64,000 bases of DNA from Erodium maritimum. Lineage: Eukaryota > Streptophyta > Magnoliopsida > Geraniales > Geraniaceae. Shown here piece by piece: positions 54,160 to 64,000 of the stretch. The stretch spans positions 73,826,523-73,890,522 of the forward strand of contig OY997589.1 of the NCBI GenBank assembly GCA_963921825.1, in the 5' to 3' direction. The stretch's first letter is position 1. Each line of letters opens with the position of its first letter. The notes under the pieces were generated by a model. It saw nothing but the letters and a program-made list of their open reading frames with translations, had not been told where the DNA came from and did no database searches. The position numbers and the translations under genes are program-made.

Positions 54160-55092
54160 TTTGACCATGTCATACCCTTGTTGCCTGGTTCAATTCCTCC
54201 CTCTATCAGGCCATACAAGCACAATTTTCAGCAGAAGGATGTGATTGAGCAACTAGTCCTGAGATGTTGAAGTCTGGTATCATTACAAGGAGTAACAGTC
54301 CATTCTCCTTCCCTGTACTACTTGTGAAGAATAAGGATGACACATGGAGAATGTGCATTGACTACAGAAAGCTTAATGAGTTAACTTTGAAGGACAAATT
54401 CCCTATACCCACAATTGATGAATTGTTGGATGAACTTCATGGAAGCATTGTTTTCTCTAAGATAGATCTTAGATCTGGTTACCATCTGATAAGGCTGAAA
54501 GAAGGGGAGGAGCATAAGACTGCCTTCAGAACCCATTCTGGCCACTTTGAATTCAGGGTAATGCCTTGGCCTTACTAATGCCCCTGCAAGCTTCCAAGCC
54601 TTAATGACAGATGTGCTCAAGGATTATCTTAGAAAATTTGTCCTTGTTTTTTTTGATGATATCTTGATTTACAGCAAAAACTGGGAGGAGCATTTGGTTC
54701 ATCTACAGTTGGTTTTACAGAGATTAAAAGACTGCAATTTATTTGCTAAGGAGTCTAAATGTGAGTTTGGGACCTCTAAGGTGGAATATCTGGGTCATGT
54801 CATCTTAGGAGAAGGGGTAGCAACAGATCCTGAAAAAATCAAGGCCATGTTGGCTTGGCCTGCACCTAAAACTTTAAAGGCCTTGAGGGGGTTTTTAGGA
54901 CTGACAAGATATTATAGAAAGTTTGTCAATAACTATGGTCTTCTGGCAAGACCTCTCTCTAATTTATTGAAGAAGAATTCCTTCACCTGGTCCAAGGAAG
55001 CACAAGAGAGTTTTGATAACCTGAAAAAGACTGTGTTCCACTCCAGTACTTCAGTTGCCAGATTTTACAAAGCAGTTTACTATAGAGACTGA
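54160..55092 (+). pseudogene. gypsy element D, reverse transcriptase
   Basis: In two frames: [51 protein letters not shown] (first Asp), then a shift at about 54570 and VFFDDILIYSKNWEEHL with the FDD form of the catalytic box, FAKESKCEFG, and WPAPKTLKALRGFLGLTRYY. The frameshift at MPWPY and an early stop make it inactive, though the catalytic residues are intact. Confidence 0.92.
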
Positions 55093-55603
55093 TGCTTCTG
55101 ATAATGGTATTTGGGGTGTCCTAATGCAAGAGGGCCATCCAATAGCTTATATGAGAAAATCACTGGGGGTGAGGAGCAAGAGATACTCTACTTATGAAAA
55201 GGAGCTCCTGGCTATAGTGGCTTGCATACAGAAATGGAGACATTACCTATCTCCTAACCACTTTGTTATTAAAACTGATCAGCTAAGCCTAAAATTCCTT
55301 TTGGAGTAGAAATTGACCACACCATTCCAACAAAAGTGGCTGGCTAAACTCATGGGTCTCTCTTATAGCATTGAATACAAAAAGGGAAAAGAAAACAAGG
55401 TGGCTGATGCTCTTTCTAGCGTTGATCATGCAGAATATGTTGAAATGACAACCTTGTTGCCTGCATGGATTACTGATGTGGTGCTCAGTTATGAAGGTGA
55501 TGACCAGGCTGAGGAATTGTTCAGACAATTGGCATTGAACTCTGACTCATTGCCTGATTACAAGCTCAGGCAAGGTTTATTTGGGCAAGGACAAGGGAGC
55601 TAG
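55052..55603 (+). pseudogene. gypsy element D, RNase H
   Basis: FTIETDASDNGIWGVLMQEG (Asp), YEKELLAIVACIQKWRHYL (Glu), FVIKTDQLSLKFLLE (Asp), then a TAG at 55307-55309 in place of a sense codon, then IEYKKGKENKVADALSSVD. The GKENKVADALS signature marks the end of the domain. Confidence 0.9.
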
Positions 55604-55619
55604 GACCAAGGTGCTGCAG

Positions 55620-56485
55620 TTTTTACATGATTCTGGTATTGGGGGCACTCTAGTATTAATGCTACATTACATAGGATCAAGTCCTATTTCTTTTGGCCTC
55701 AGATGACAAAGGACATCACCACATTTTTGCAGCAATGTGATACATGCCAGAAATGCAAAGCTGAAACTGTGTCTTACCCAGGCTTACTTCAACCTCTTCC
55801 TATTCCATCTAAGCCTTGGTCTGATATATCTATGGACTTCATTGAAGGGTTGCCAACCTCTGAAGGTATGGACTGTATTTGGGTCATTGTGGATAGGCTC
55901 TCTAAATTTGCACATTTTATAGCCCTGAAGCATCCCTATACATCTCTATCCTTGGCTAATACCTTCTTTGAGACTGTTTTTAAGTTACATGGTCTCCCTG
56001 AGACTATTGTCTCTGATAGAGATAAAAATTTCATCAGTTGATTCTGGTTGGAACTATTCAAGAGGGTGGGAGTGCAATTGAAGCTATCAACAGCATACCA
56101 TCCCCAATCTGATGGCCAGACAGAAAGAGTGAACCAATGTCTTGAGAATTATTTGAGGGCCATGACTCATGATGCTCCCAAAAAATGGTTGAAATGGCTT
56201 CCTATTGCTGAGTATTGGTATAACACTACCTTCCATACTTCTATTCAGATGACTCCATTCCAAGCTCTTTATGGCTATGCCCCACCCTTGTTTGCCTTGT
56301 CTGATGCCATTTCCAATGTTGAGGCAGTGGAATCCTTTGTAGCTGATAGTGCTGGCCAGTTTAAAGCCTTGACATATAATCTTCAAGTGGCTCAACACAT
56401 AATGAAGCACTTTGCTGACAAGAAGAGAATTGAGAGAGTATTTTCTGTGGGGGGATTGGGTCTACTTGAGGCTGCAACCATATAG
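55620..56485 (+). pseudogene. gypsy element D, integrase
   Basis: Zinc-binding end CDTCQKCKAE (55738 on), then the core: ISMDFIEGLPTSEGMDCIWV (first Asp), VSDRDKNFIS (second Asp) followed by a TGA at 56039-56041 where Trp is usual, then HPQSDGQTERVNQCLENYLR (catalytic Glu). A one-base shift near 56440 moves into the C-terminal frame. Confidence 0.92.
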
Positions 56486-56876
56486 GCAGTCCTCAGTGTC
56501 ATTGAGGAAGAACATGAAGCTTTGTGCCAGATTTTATGGGCCATTTCAGATAACAGAGAGGAAAGGGGAAGTGGCTTACAAGCTTCGATTTCCAATGGAC
56601 TCTAAGATCCATCCAGTTTTCCATGTCTCCTTGTTGAAGAAGCAGCTGGGACACAAGAATAGGGTGAATCCTTCCCTACCAAATGTCACACCTGAGGGTC
56701 AATTGAAGCTGCAGCCATATCTGAGGCTGGACACCAGAATCATTCAGAGGAACAAAATGCCTGTTATTCAATTCCTGGTTCAATGGGAGAGGTCCATGGT
56801 GGAGGACGCGACTTGGGAGGATGCATCAATCATCCACTCCCAATTCCCAGACTGGTTCAACTCACTTCAGGCTTGA
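56412..56876 (+). pseudogene. gypsy element D, integrase C-terminus and chromodomain
   Basis: GDWVYLRLQPYRQSSVSLRK (GPY/F-type module), FYGPFQITERKGEVAYKLRF, HPVFHVSLLKKQLG, then a chromodomain-like end: MPVIQFLVQWERSMVEDATW and EDASIIHSQFPDW. This places D among Ty3/gypsy chromoviruses, whose chromodomain guides insertion to particular chromatin. Confidence 0.87.
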
Positions 56877-57240
56877 GGACAAGCTTGTTCTCGAGAGGGA
56901 GGCACTATCATGGCCATGCCTTCTATCTCAGTTCCTTAGGCCGCAAGCTTCTTTCAAATTCAAATAATCAGCGCGAGATCAAAAACGATGCGTTTCAGTA
57001 AGTAACGACCATGTGCCACGCGTCTTCACAACACCGGTCCGTGACAAAAGACGGTTATCACTGCTCACGCTTCTTCTCCAGGTGGTCCCGATTGTTTCAG
57101 AGCGATCGTGGGCAAGGACGTCCAGCCAGCTCAGGGTGACAGCTCTTGGCTGCATTGATTCAAATACCAGAAGAGTAGCTAGGGTTTCATATTGATTGAT
57201 TTGTCATTTACTCTTATCGCATTTCAATTCCTCGAAAAAA
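56877..57240 (+). other. gypsy D 3' end and unassigned DNA
   Basis: ttgaggacaagcttgttctc then gagagggaggcact (56889-56908) is the usual sequence and purine tract before a gypsy 3' LTR. A 3' LTR should begin near 56909, but with no 5' copy its ends cannot be drawn. From 57000 on I see nothing else recognisable. Confidence 0.45.
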
Positions 57241-57590
57241 GCCGACTAACGGCGACTCTGTATTTCCATTTTCCATCGTCGTAATATCAAAGCTTCTCCT
57301 CGCCCCATATCATCATTTCCATACCTTTCCAACAGTAGAACTTGACAATGGTTGGGTTTTGGGAGGATGCTTTTGGATGATGATTTTTGAGGATAGAAAG
57401 GAAGTAGATGATGATTTTGATTTGGATTTGTGGAGTTTTGATGAAGACCCATGTTGGGTATTGAATTATTGATATTATTGGAGGTGTTTGGGAAGTTTTT
57501 GATGGTTAAAAATGGAGATTTTCAAATTGTTTCGTGTTTTCGGAGTTGGAGAAGAAAAGGTTGGGGCTGCCCAGTTCTGATACGGAACGA

Positions 57591-57783
57591 GGCATGGAAA
57601 GGGCCTCATTTCGGCCCTCTGAGTGGCATGGAACGGGTCACATTTCGGCCCTCTGAGTGGCATGGAACAGGCCATATTCCAACCCTCTGAGTGGCATGGA
57701 ACGGGTCACATTCCGGCCCTCTGAGTGGCACGGAATGGGTCACATTCCGGCCCTCTGAGTGCATGGAACAGGCCTCATTCCGG
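57591..57783 (+). repeat. 34-bp tandem array in gypsy E LTR, 5.7 copies
   Basis: Units of ggcatggaacgggtcacatt ccggccctctgagt at 57591, 57625, 57659, 57693 and 57727, plus a partial at 57761. 34 is not a multiple of 3, so open frames through it are artefacts. Confidence 0.95.
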
Positions 57784-58644
57784 GCCAGTTTCCAAAAGTG
57801 TGGGTTGTCCGAGTTGGGCCTAGTTTGGGCCCAAATTGCCTCTTTAGCCCAAGTTTTCATCGTTGAGGGTTTTTGGTAATTTACTTTAAAACCGTCTTTG
57901 CTTGGTTATTAATTATAGTTTTAATTGTGCTCTAAGACCTTGGACCCGAACTCGACGAAGGAGGAGACCTTGGGAACCACGTGAGAAGACGGAGAGGAAG
58001 CTAGCCCGGACGTCAGCAGCTAGGAGTATTTGTTCGTTGGAGATTTTGAGGTAGGGAAAAGTCGTAAAACTCCACTCTTAATTTAAGAATGATAATAGTA
58101 TGCCTATAGGATAATTAATAAACCGGAAAGGTCCTAGCTTGCATATAGGATGTGATTCACTAGAATAGCCGCTTTCAATTATATTAATAACCGGAAGAGT
58201 CTAGTATGCATATAGGATGTGATTCACTAGCTTAATCGTTTTCAATACTTTGGGAAATTGTCGTGCTGGTAGAATGGTCATGACGAGCCTTAGGATTGTT
58301 TGTGTTTGTGTTGAATTGTGATCAATGATATCAAATGCCGATGCATGTTTCATTCCTTGAATAATACAAGAGTCTTACTAAATTAGATGAATTGTGATGA
58401 TTGTGATGTGAATGGTTAATTCGTGTACGATTGATTGAATGAATGTTTGAATGTGATTATGTGACTGTGTCTTGTGGAATGATCGGGTGAATGATAGGCC
58501 GATGTCGTATGCTTGATAAGTATGTTGGTAAACTTGCTGTTATGATGGGTTCGTTGTGGTGTGACCATTGACTGATTGGTTGGCATGGTATGTAGTGTGA
58601 TATATTGGGTTGATATACGGTAAGACGGGTAACCGATGATCGGG

Positions 58645-58862
58645 CTATGTGTTAAGGTGTACCTACCTTCCGACCACGAGTCGGTAAAATGAGCTGTGAC
58701 TATGAGTTAAGGTGTACATACCTTCCGACCAGGAGTCGGTAAAATGAGTTGTGATTCCGGGTTAAGGTGCACCTGCCTTCCGACTAAGCATCAGTAAAAT
58801 GAGCTACGAACCATAGTAGGGTGCGCCTGCCCTCCGACTGAGTGTCGGTAAATTGTGCTATA
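58645..58862 (+). repeat. about 56-bp tandem array in gypsy E LTR, 4 copies
   Basis: Each unit has (a/g)aggtg(t/c)(a/g)cctaccttccgac and gtcggtaaaatgagct. One related unit is in LTR I (about 1875-1910) and two are at 63810-63905. Confidence 0.9.
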
Positions 58863-59462
58863 GTCGTGAGATCCGGCGTATTAAGGGAGATTTATTATGC
58901 GTGTATGCTAGTGACCTATTGCGTGATTGTCATTGCTTTAATTGTATGCGTGAATTGAATGTTACGATATGATTGGGTACCCCGATGAGCGTTTTTGGGA
59001 AGACGTCTAGGCCGATGTGCGTTTCCGGTATGCTATATTACTTGTTTACCCCAAGGCGAATTCTGGGAAGGCCGATGCGAATTCCGGTATTTGTGTTTAT
59101 TTGTTGTGTTACTCTGATGGAGACATTTCTGGGAGTCCCGATGATATATGTCCCTTGTGGGAGTGTTTCCGGGAGTCCCGACGTATGTGTCTCACTGTGA
59201 CCGAGGGGAATTCCGGTACGATGCGTTGGTTTGTGTGTGGATCGAAGTACAGTGGTTTAAATCATCTTTGTTTATATACTTGTGCATCTTTAGTTGGTTC
59301 TACTAGTGATTAAACTGTTTTCCCGTTAATTCTTCTCGAGTTACTATATTATTGAGCGTTGAAGCTCTTATTGATCTTTACTTATGTATCCTTTGGAAAT
59401 TTGTACAAATTGGGATTTTGTTACCAAGCGGGGTTTCTTTTTACTTACTAGTTTTTCCTACT

Positions 59463-59474
59463 GAGCGTAAGCTC
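59463..59474 (+). promoter_or_regulatory. GAGC/GCTC palindrome in gypsy E LTR
   Basis: GAGCgtaaGCTC, then acccctttc; about 300 bases before the LTR end, as in the other two gypsy LTRs. Confidence 0.5.
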
Positions 59475-59777
59475 ACCCCTTTCGTGTTTAATGTGTTTTA
59501 CAGGTTTCATTGCTGAGTAGACTTGCGGTTGATTCAGGGCTTGGGAGCTTGAGGATCCGGGTTGTCATAGTAGAGACGTATGGTTTTCGTTCACTTTGTA
59601 ACAAACAATGTTTTCTTTATCCGTTCGGATTGAGCTTTGATTCTTACTTATCAGAATTATTATTTGGAACTAAAGAATTTGGAGTTGATTTTCAATTAGA
59701 ATTTACATTTATTTTATCTTGCTTTTATTCCTAGTTCACGTCTCGAGTCCGGTCAACACCGGATTTGGGGCGTGACA

Positions 59778-60863
59778 ATTTGTTATCAGAGCCTAGTTTC
59801 ATTTTGAAATTGCTTTTCAAAACCTCGGACCGTACGTCAATTAGGTGGGTAGAGTTAGGTGGGTAGAGTTAGGTGGCTAAAGTCGTAGTGCTCGGTGACG
59901 CAAGTCGGGAATATCCTATGTTTAGAGTTGAAACGACAAAAGTCTCGTTTGTTGAAGTGGTGTGGTTTAAGTCTTGCGTTCTTTATGTCATGCTATCTGC
60001 CTTGCTTGAACTTCGCCTTAGTCGGTGTTTTGCTCTGTACCTTAGTTGATCTGTGATGCCGATCGGTTGAGATCGAGATTGGTTTAACGAGCGATGATCG
60101 AGCTATTTATGACGTGATTTTCTGGGTTAATTGATCGTTATTGGATTGTCGCCTTGGTCGGCCGTTGATTGAATGATTGGTGGAATTGAAATGTTGACTT
60201 AGCCGGGTGGTAATCGAATAATTACCGAGACCGAGCTGTGTACTTACGCTATTTGCGGTAGTGTGTACTTACGTGTTCTGTTGGATGCTATGTCGTGCTG
60301 AATGCTTGTATGGTTTTGTTTATTGAATGTTCCACTTAAGCGGATGGTTAGTAGAGTTTACGAACGGGTCATGCCAAAGTTTCTACAATACTGAAATGTT
60401 TTTACTATCACGGGTTGACTCAGGGGTGCCACTGAAGTCAAGCGTGATAGGGGGATGTCAAGTTGTAACGACGCGATATCGACATGAATGTTGTGTTAGA
60501 AAGTGAAAGGTATTGAGAAACTATGGAACTGAGTTAGTGTGGAAACTCTGTGGGATGGTCTGTGGTATGACTTGTACCCCATGTTATGGGAAGATAACCG
60601 ACCGAGGTGTGTACCGGTCTGGTATATTATTTGTGTGACTTGTTTGCAACTGTGCCTCCTGTGGGAGTTGGTTGGGTTGTGTGATTGATTCTGTGAGACA
60701 CGTAAGTGTGCAGACTTCTTTGATTGTATGGAAGTATTTATGTCTATACTAAGTTAAAGTGTATTGTTGGTCCGAGTATGACCCCTGTGAAACGCGTGTG
60801 AACATTTTCGTTTTAAGCAAACCGCCTTATTCTAAATTGAGAAACTGAACGTGTGCGTTATCC
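59778..60863 (+). other. gypsy E primer site and untranslated leader
   Basis: Primer site at about 59780-59795, then 1.1 kb without coding potential. A tandem gtgggtagagttag lies near 59845-59870. The palindrome at 60417-60439 is followed by agcgtgatagggggatgtca, also recognisable in the minus gypsy leader. Confidence 0.7.
60417..60439 (+). promoter_or_regulatory. conserved palindrome in gypsy E leader
   Basis: gactcaggggtgccactgaagtc: a hairpin with the same skeleton as 37532-37554 but with two changes in the stem. Confidence 0.5.
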
Positions 60864-62200
60864 GTGCAGCGGGTATACGGCATGGCCCCCACTTACATCC
60901 CGAGAGGCACGAGAGGCCGCCCAGTTGGGGGTCGGGGACAGCCACCTGCCATCGAGCAGGCAGGGGCACTGAGTGCCCGGGGTGCTACTTCTGTAAAGCA
61001 CCTGAGAGATGAGGCAAGGCCTTCAGGATTACCGCCCAGACTTCCTCCGGTCGCAAAGCCGACCTCGGCGACCCCTTTGGAGGAGGTGGTTCGCGCAGTC
61101 CTTGCAACGATCAGCGCACAGTAGGAGGATGCAGCACCAACATCCGAGATAGTGGTCGCTGCCACTACAACAGCTACGGTGAGGCCGAGTCAGGCCGGTG
61201 GATACATAGCACATGCATTAATGGACTTCATCAAGCTGGGTGCACCTACCTTTTCCGGGGAGCCAGACCCCGAGGCAGCCAAGAGATGGCTGAGTTAGAT
61301 CACTCGTAGTTTGGACACATCAGGGATCACAGACGAGCATATGAGGGTATCGTTCGCCGCATTCCAGTTGAAGGATGAGGCCTACTTTTGGTGGCAGCGC
61401 GAGCATCGCAGGATTGGAGATGATTTCCAGTTGTTTGGAAGACTGTTCCTGGAGCAGTATTTCCCCATATCAGCCCGTGAGGACAGACATCAGCAGTTCC
61501 TGGAATTGTGCTAAAGGGGGATGTCCGTGTCAGAGTATGAGGCGAGGTTCACCCCCCTGTCTCGTTTCGCACCAGAGATGGTGCCGACTGAGGAGTTTCG
61601 CTGTAGGCGATTTGAGAGAGGACTCATCCCATCGATCGCGGATCGAGTCATTGCTTTCAGGACCGAAGAGTACTTTGTACTTGTGAATCAGGCACTAGCC
61701 GTGGAGCGGCACTACCGAGAGACCGTCAGGGCGCGGGAGATCAGACCGAGGCCGAGTGGCTTCTTGAGGCCGCCTGAGAACCGCGATCCGAGGAGGCAGA
61801 GGACTTCAGGGTTCTTCCGGCCTCAGACTCAGTCTGGTGGGGCGAGACATGACGGGTCGGTGGCGTCGTCCTTACCCGCCGCGTCGGAGCGGCCGCCGGT
61901 ATGTTACTTCTGTCACCAGTCAGGCCATCAGAGCCGAAATTGTCCGAGGGACGGCACGCGTCGGTGTCGTACGTGAGGCCAGGTCGGGCACTTAGCGAGG
62001 CAGTGTCCCGTCTCAGGTAGAGAGATACCAGCGCCAAGAGTCCCACAGTAGACAGTGAGTGCGCCAGCGCCAAGACATCAGCAGATGACTCTTCCACCAC
62101 CCCCGAGAGGAAGACCCCAGGCACCGCAGGGACGAGTGTACGCGATTGCCGGGCCCCGAGCCAAAGGGCATGTTTCTGATCATGAGATCGCTTAGAGTAC
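60864..62200 (+). pseudogene. gypsy element E, gag with zinc knuckle
   Basis: MAPTYIPRGTRGRPVGGRGQ start, a Pro-rich linker, then the retrotransposon gag domain: FIKLGAPTFSGEPDPEAAKR, MRVSFAAFQLKDEAYFWWQR, FGRLFLEQYFPISAREDRHQ, MSVSEYEARFTPLSRFAPEM. An RPR-rich stretch and a knuckle, CYFCHQSGHQSRNC (about 61900-61945), follow; a second knuckle has lost its second Cys to a stop (CRT then stop, 61976). Stops at 61122, 61297 and 61512 also break it, two of them at positions where Trp or Gln is common. Confidence 0.87.
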
Positions 62201-63784
62201 TTGTTCACCATTTAACTTTTGGATATCGTGTTTTCTGTCACTTGAGCATTACGCTTGCTTGTTTTGTTTCGTGGTTGCTTTATGTTGGAACGAAATTTAA
62301 AATCGTTAAGCCCACCGTGCCTTAACGAGCCGGCTAGAGGCATGGTAGTACCGTTTAGTGTCAGTCGTGAGTATGAAAGTAGAGTAGCAGACCATCTTTT
62401 CTTTTTGAATCTTCCATACTAGATCTTCTTCATCTGAGCGTGATGAGCGAGTTTTGAGAACCGAACTTTGAGGTATCAGGCGTTCATCGATTGTCATCAA
62501 CGACGAGTGCCGAGCGACGGAGAACCGCAGCAGTATCAGTGCACAGTCAGGACTGCCAAGAGAGGCGACCGAGGGACGATGAGATCAGAGTGGCGCAGCG
62601 GAAGCATGGTGGGCCCATAACACGTAGGCATTGCAATCTTCTGTTTCCCTCTACCCTTGCTGAGAAGTTAGGACTTGGAGTAGAGTCCGTGACACGACCC
62701 TTTTGTCTTGACACCCGACCACGGGTGATGAGGTTTGACGAGCGTGTGGTGTACGTGTGAGGTTAGAACGGGGTGCACTTCCCTAAGTCCTTCCCAGAGA
62801 AGCGGATCAGATCGCCGCCACGCTAGAGACGACGCCGACATCCACGGACCGTGCAGATTCACGCCAGCAGAGTGACCGAACGGAAACACCAGTTCGAAGA
62901 GCCGGAGAGAAGGGGTACCTATCCGAGGGCATCACCGTGAAGAACGCAACACGCTCCACGAAGAAGAGGAATGGAGTGCTGAGGAGGCATGAAGATCACC
63001 GAAAGCTGAACCGGGTCAAGGTGAAGAACCGATACTCAATACCGACGGTGTAGAAGAAAATGGTCAGCGGTGGCAACGTCGAAGATCGTGAGCACGTTGC
63101 GGATCGAGGCGAGTATTCGTACTACGTAGCTGTAGAGACGACGTATCACGAGAGCCACATCATTCGCGTCTTACGGTGTAGGCGGGTAGCACCGAGAGGT
63201 ACAGCGGCATCAGACGACATTCTCGGCGGAGCAGGATGCAGCGAGCGAGAGCAGAGTTTGTATCGAGGCGTATTTTATGTTAACAAGTAAAGACCAACGC
63301 TAGTGTTCCGCGGGGACTAGTACGACCATTACGAGTGTACAGTAAAAGCGAGATCACTTACCGATGGAGTTCGGTAACAGCTAGCCGAGTACGACTACCA
63401 CAAGGCTTCTAGACCAGTAACAAGTTGGCACCGAACGAAGCATTGTATGGTAAGTCGAGTCATTTACCCATGCGGGGCACATGTGAGAGATAAGGGTTGA
63501 CCCATGTTGGCCCTTAGTTGTTCGAAAGACGATTGAAGGAATCGCGCAGAGTCGACATGGATGCACGAGGATGAGGTGCACGTAAAGTACCCAAAAACGT
63601 TCAATCCTTGAGTAGACGGTGAGGGTAAGGTCTCGTATTGTGAGCTATGGATGAAATGATTTATAAATGGTTCGATCGGTGTTGTGTGAGCAAGGGTTGT
63701 CAGAAGTACGATATCGCGGGTCGGGTAACCTTTTGATCATCAATCTTGGTTGTGTACTAGCCCTTGTGGGGTGTGGTCGCGGTA
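62201..63784 (+). pseudogene. gypsy element E, scrambled pol remnants
   Basis: Only islands are recognisable: a protease-like STLAEKLGLGVESVTRPFCL (about 62655-62710) and an RT-like DHRKLNRVKVKNRYSIP (about 62995-63050). Between and after these the sequence is not colinear with a gypsy pol, and no RT active site, RNase H or integrase is found. Internal deletions and heavy mutation are both likely. Confidence 0.55.
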
Positions 63785-64000
63785 ACGTTTGACTTGTGGT
63801 GTATTTCGAGGTGCGCCCGCCTTCCGACTGGATGTCGGTAAAATGTGCTATTGTTCCGTGTTAAGGTGCGCCTACCTTTCCACTAGATGTGGTAAAATGT
63901 GCAGTTGTTCCGAACCGTGCAGCAATTCTGAGATCCTTTGTCTTGATGAAGGCATTTTTGTGTTACTTCATTGTATTATTGTGTGTGATTGATCGTGGCA
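63785..64000 (+). mobile_element. gypsy LTR-like sequence at the right edge
   Basis: Two units of the LTR repeat, aggtgcgcccgccttccgac..gtcggtaaaatgtgct (63811 on) and aggtgcgcctacctttcc...ggtaaaatgtgc (63863 on), match the array at 58645-58862. Probably the 3' LTR of element E or a neighbouring element, continuing past the window. Confidence 0.6.

Larger units (their letters stand above)
57241..59777 (+). mobile_element. gypsy element E 5' LTR (LTR I family), left end approximate
   Basis: The right end gatttggggcgtgaca at 59777 is followed by atttgttatcagagcctag, a primer site with one change from tggtatcagagcc. It shares with LTR I the tcacgtctcgagtccg end block, gaggtagggaaaagt (58048), the 'cttccgac..gtcggtaaaatg' repeat and the GAGC palindrome. 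The left boundary is not fixed: the TG start could lie anywhere from about 57190 to 57560. Confidence 0.75.

Noticed and set aside
52267-56876. Endogenous pararetrovirus instead of a retrotransposon
   Set aside because: Order gag-protease-RT-RNase H-integrase-chromodomain with clear integrase motifs is Ty3/gypsy; no movement-protein region seen.
57591-58862. CRISPR-like repeat arrays
   Set aside because: Units are head-to-tail with no unique spacers, and lie within a plant LTR.

Overview
The window is nuclear DNA of a flowering plant, probably a eudicot. The evidence is one 17-exon plant-type gene with short introns, a cytosine-poor intergenic background, and a dense nest of plant transposons: Copia and Ty3/gypsy LTR elements primed by initiator Met-tRNA, L1-type LINEs, a PIF/Harbinger remnant, and Mutator- and hAT-like MITEs. 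I see no bacterial features, CRISPR array, tRNA or rRNA gene. Nothing identifies the species.

Layout. 1-2926: a long gypsy LTR (LTR I) abutting a broken proline-rich gene (2927-3380, minus). 3.4-6.2 kb: unassigned DNA, a foldback MITE (about 4485-4871) and a 5'-truncated LINE with a perfect 17-bp target duplication (5187-6175). 6830-12637: the only intact host gene, a HAD-family subfamily IG purine 5'-nucleotidase of 627 residues. 13.4-13.9 kb: Harbinger transposase remnant. 13.94-25.8 kb: an old Copia (element F) split by an L1-like LINE (14838-20591). A 1183-bp piece of that LINE's own ORF1 is repeated downstream of the LINE. The F 3' LTR carries an inverted non-coding poly(A) retroposon (24150-25584). 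25.9-36.3 kb: a second non-coding retroposon split by a young 8.4-kb Copia (element A). 36.8-39.7 kb: a MITE-like piece, then a minus-strand gypsy 5' LTR with its leader. 40.6-41.1 kb: a Mutator-type MITE with a 9-bp duplication. 41.1-52.2 kb: a minus-strand Copia remnant (C) holding a LINE ORF1 fragment, itself split by Copia B (41648-50103), a relative of A. 52.3-56.9 kb: a decayed chromodomain gypsy (D). 57.2-64 kb: a gypsy of the LTR I family (E) with 5' LTR, leader, gag and scrambled pol, and LTR-like repeats again at the right edge.

How the parts relate. Only the 5'-nucleotidase looks functional for the plant. The most interesting signal is the A/B Copia pair. Both copies share loss of the reverse-transcriptase YVDD box, substitutions at integrase and protease active-site positions, and a shortened gag. 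Yet element A has LTRs differing at only 2 of 1689 positions. This lineage therefore appears to have been mobilised in trans, keeping long LTRs that carry two conserved hairpins. The second signal is a pair of 1.4-1.9 kb non-coding retroposons with poly(A) tails and target duplications.
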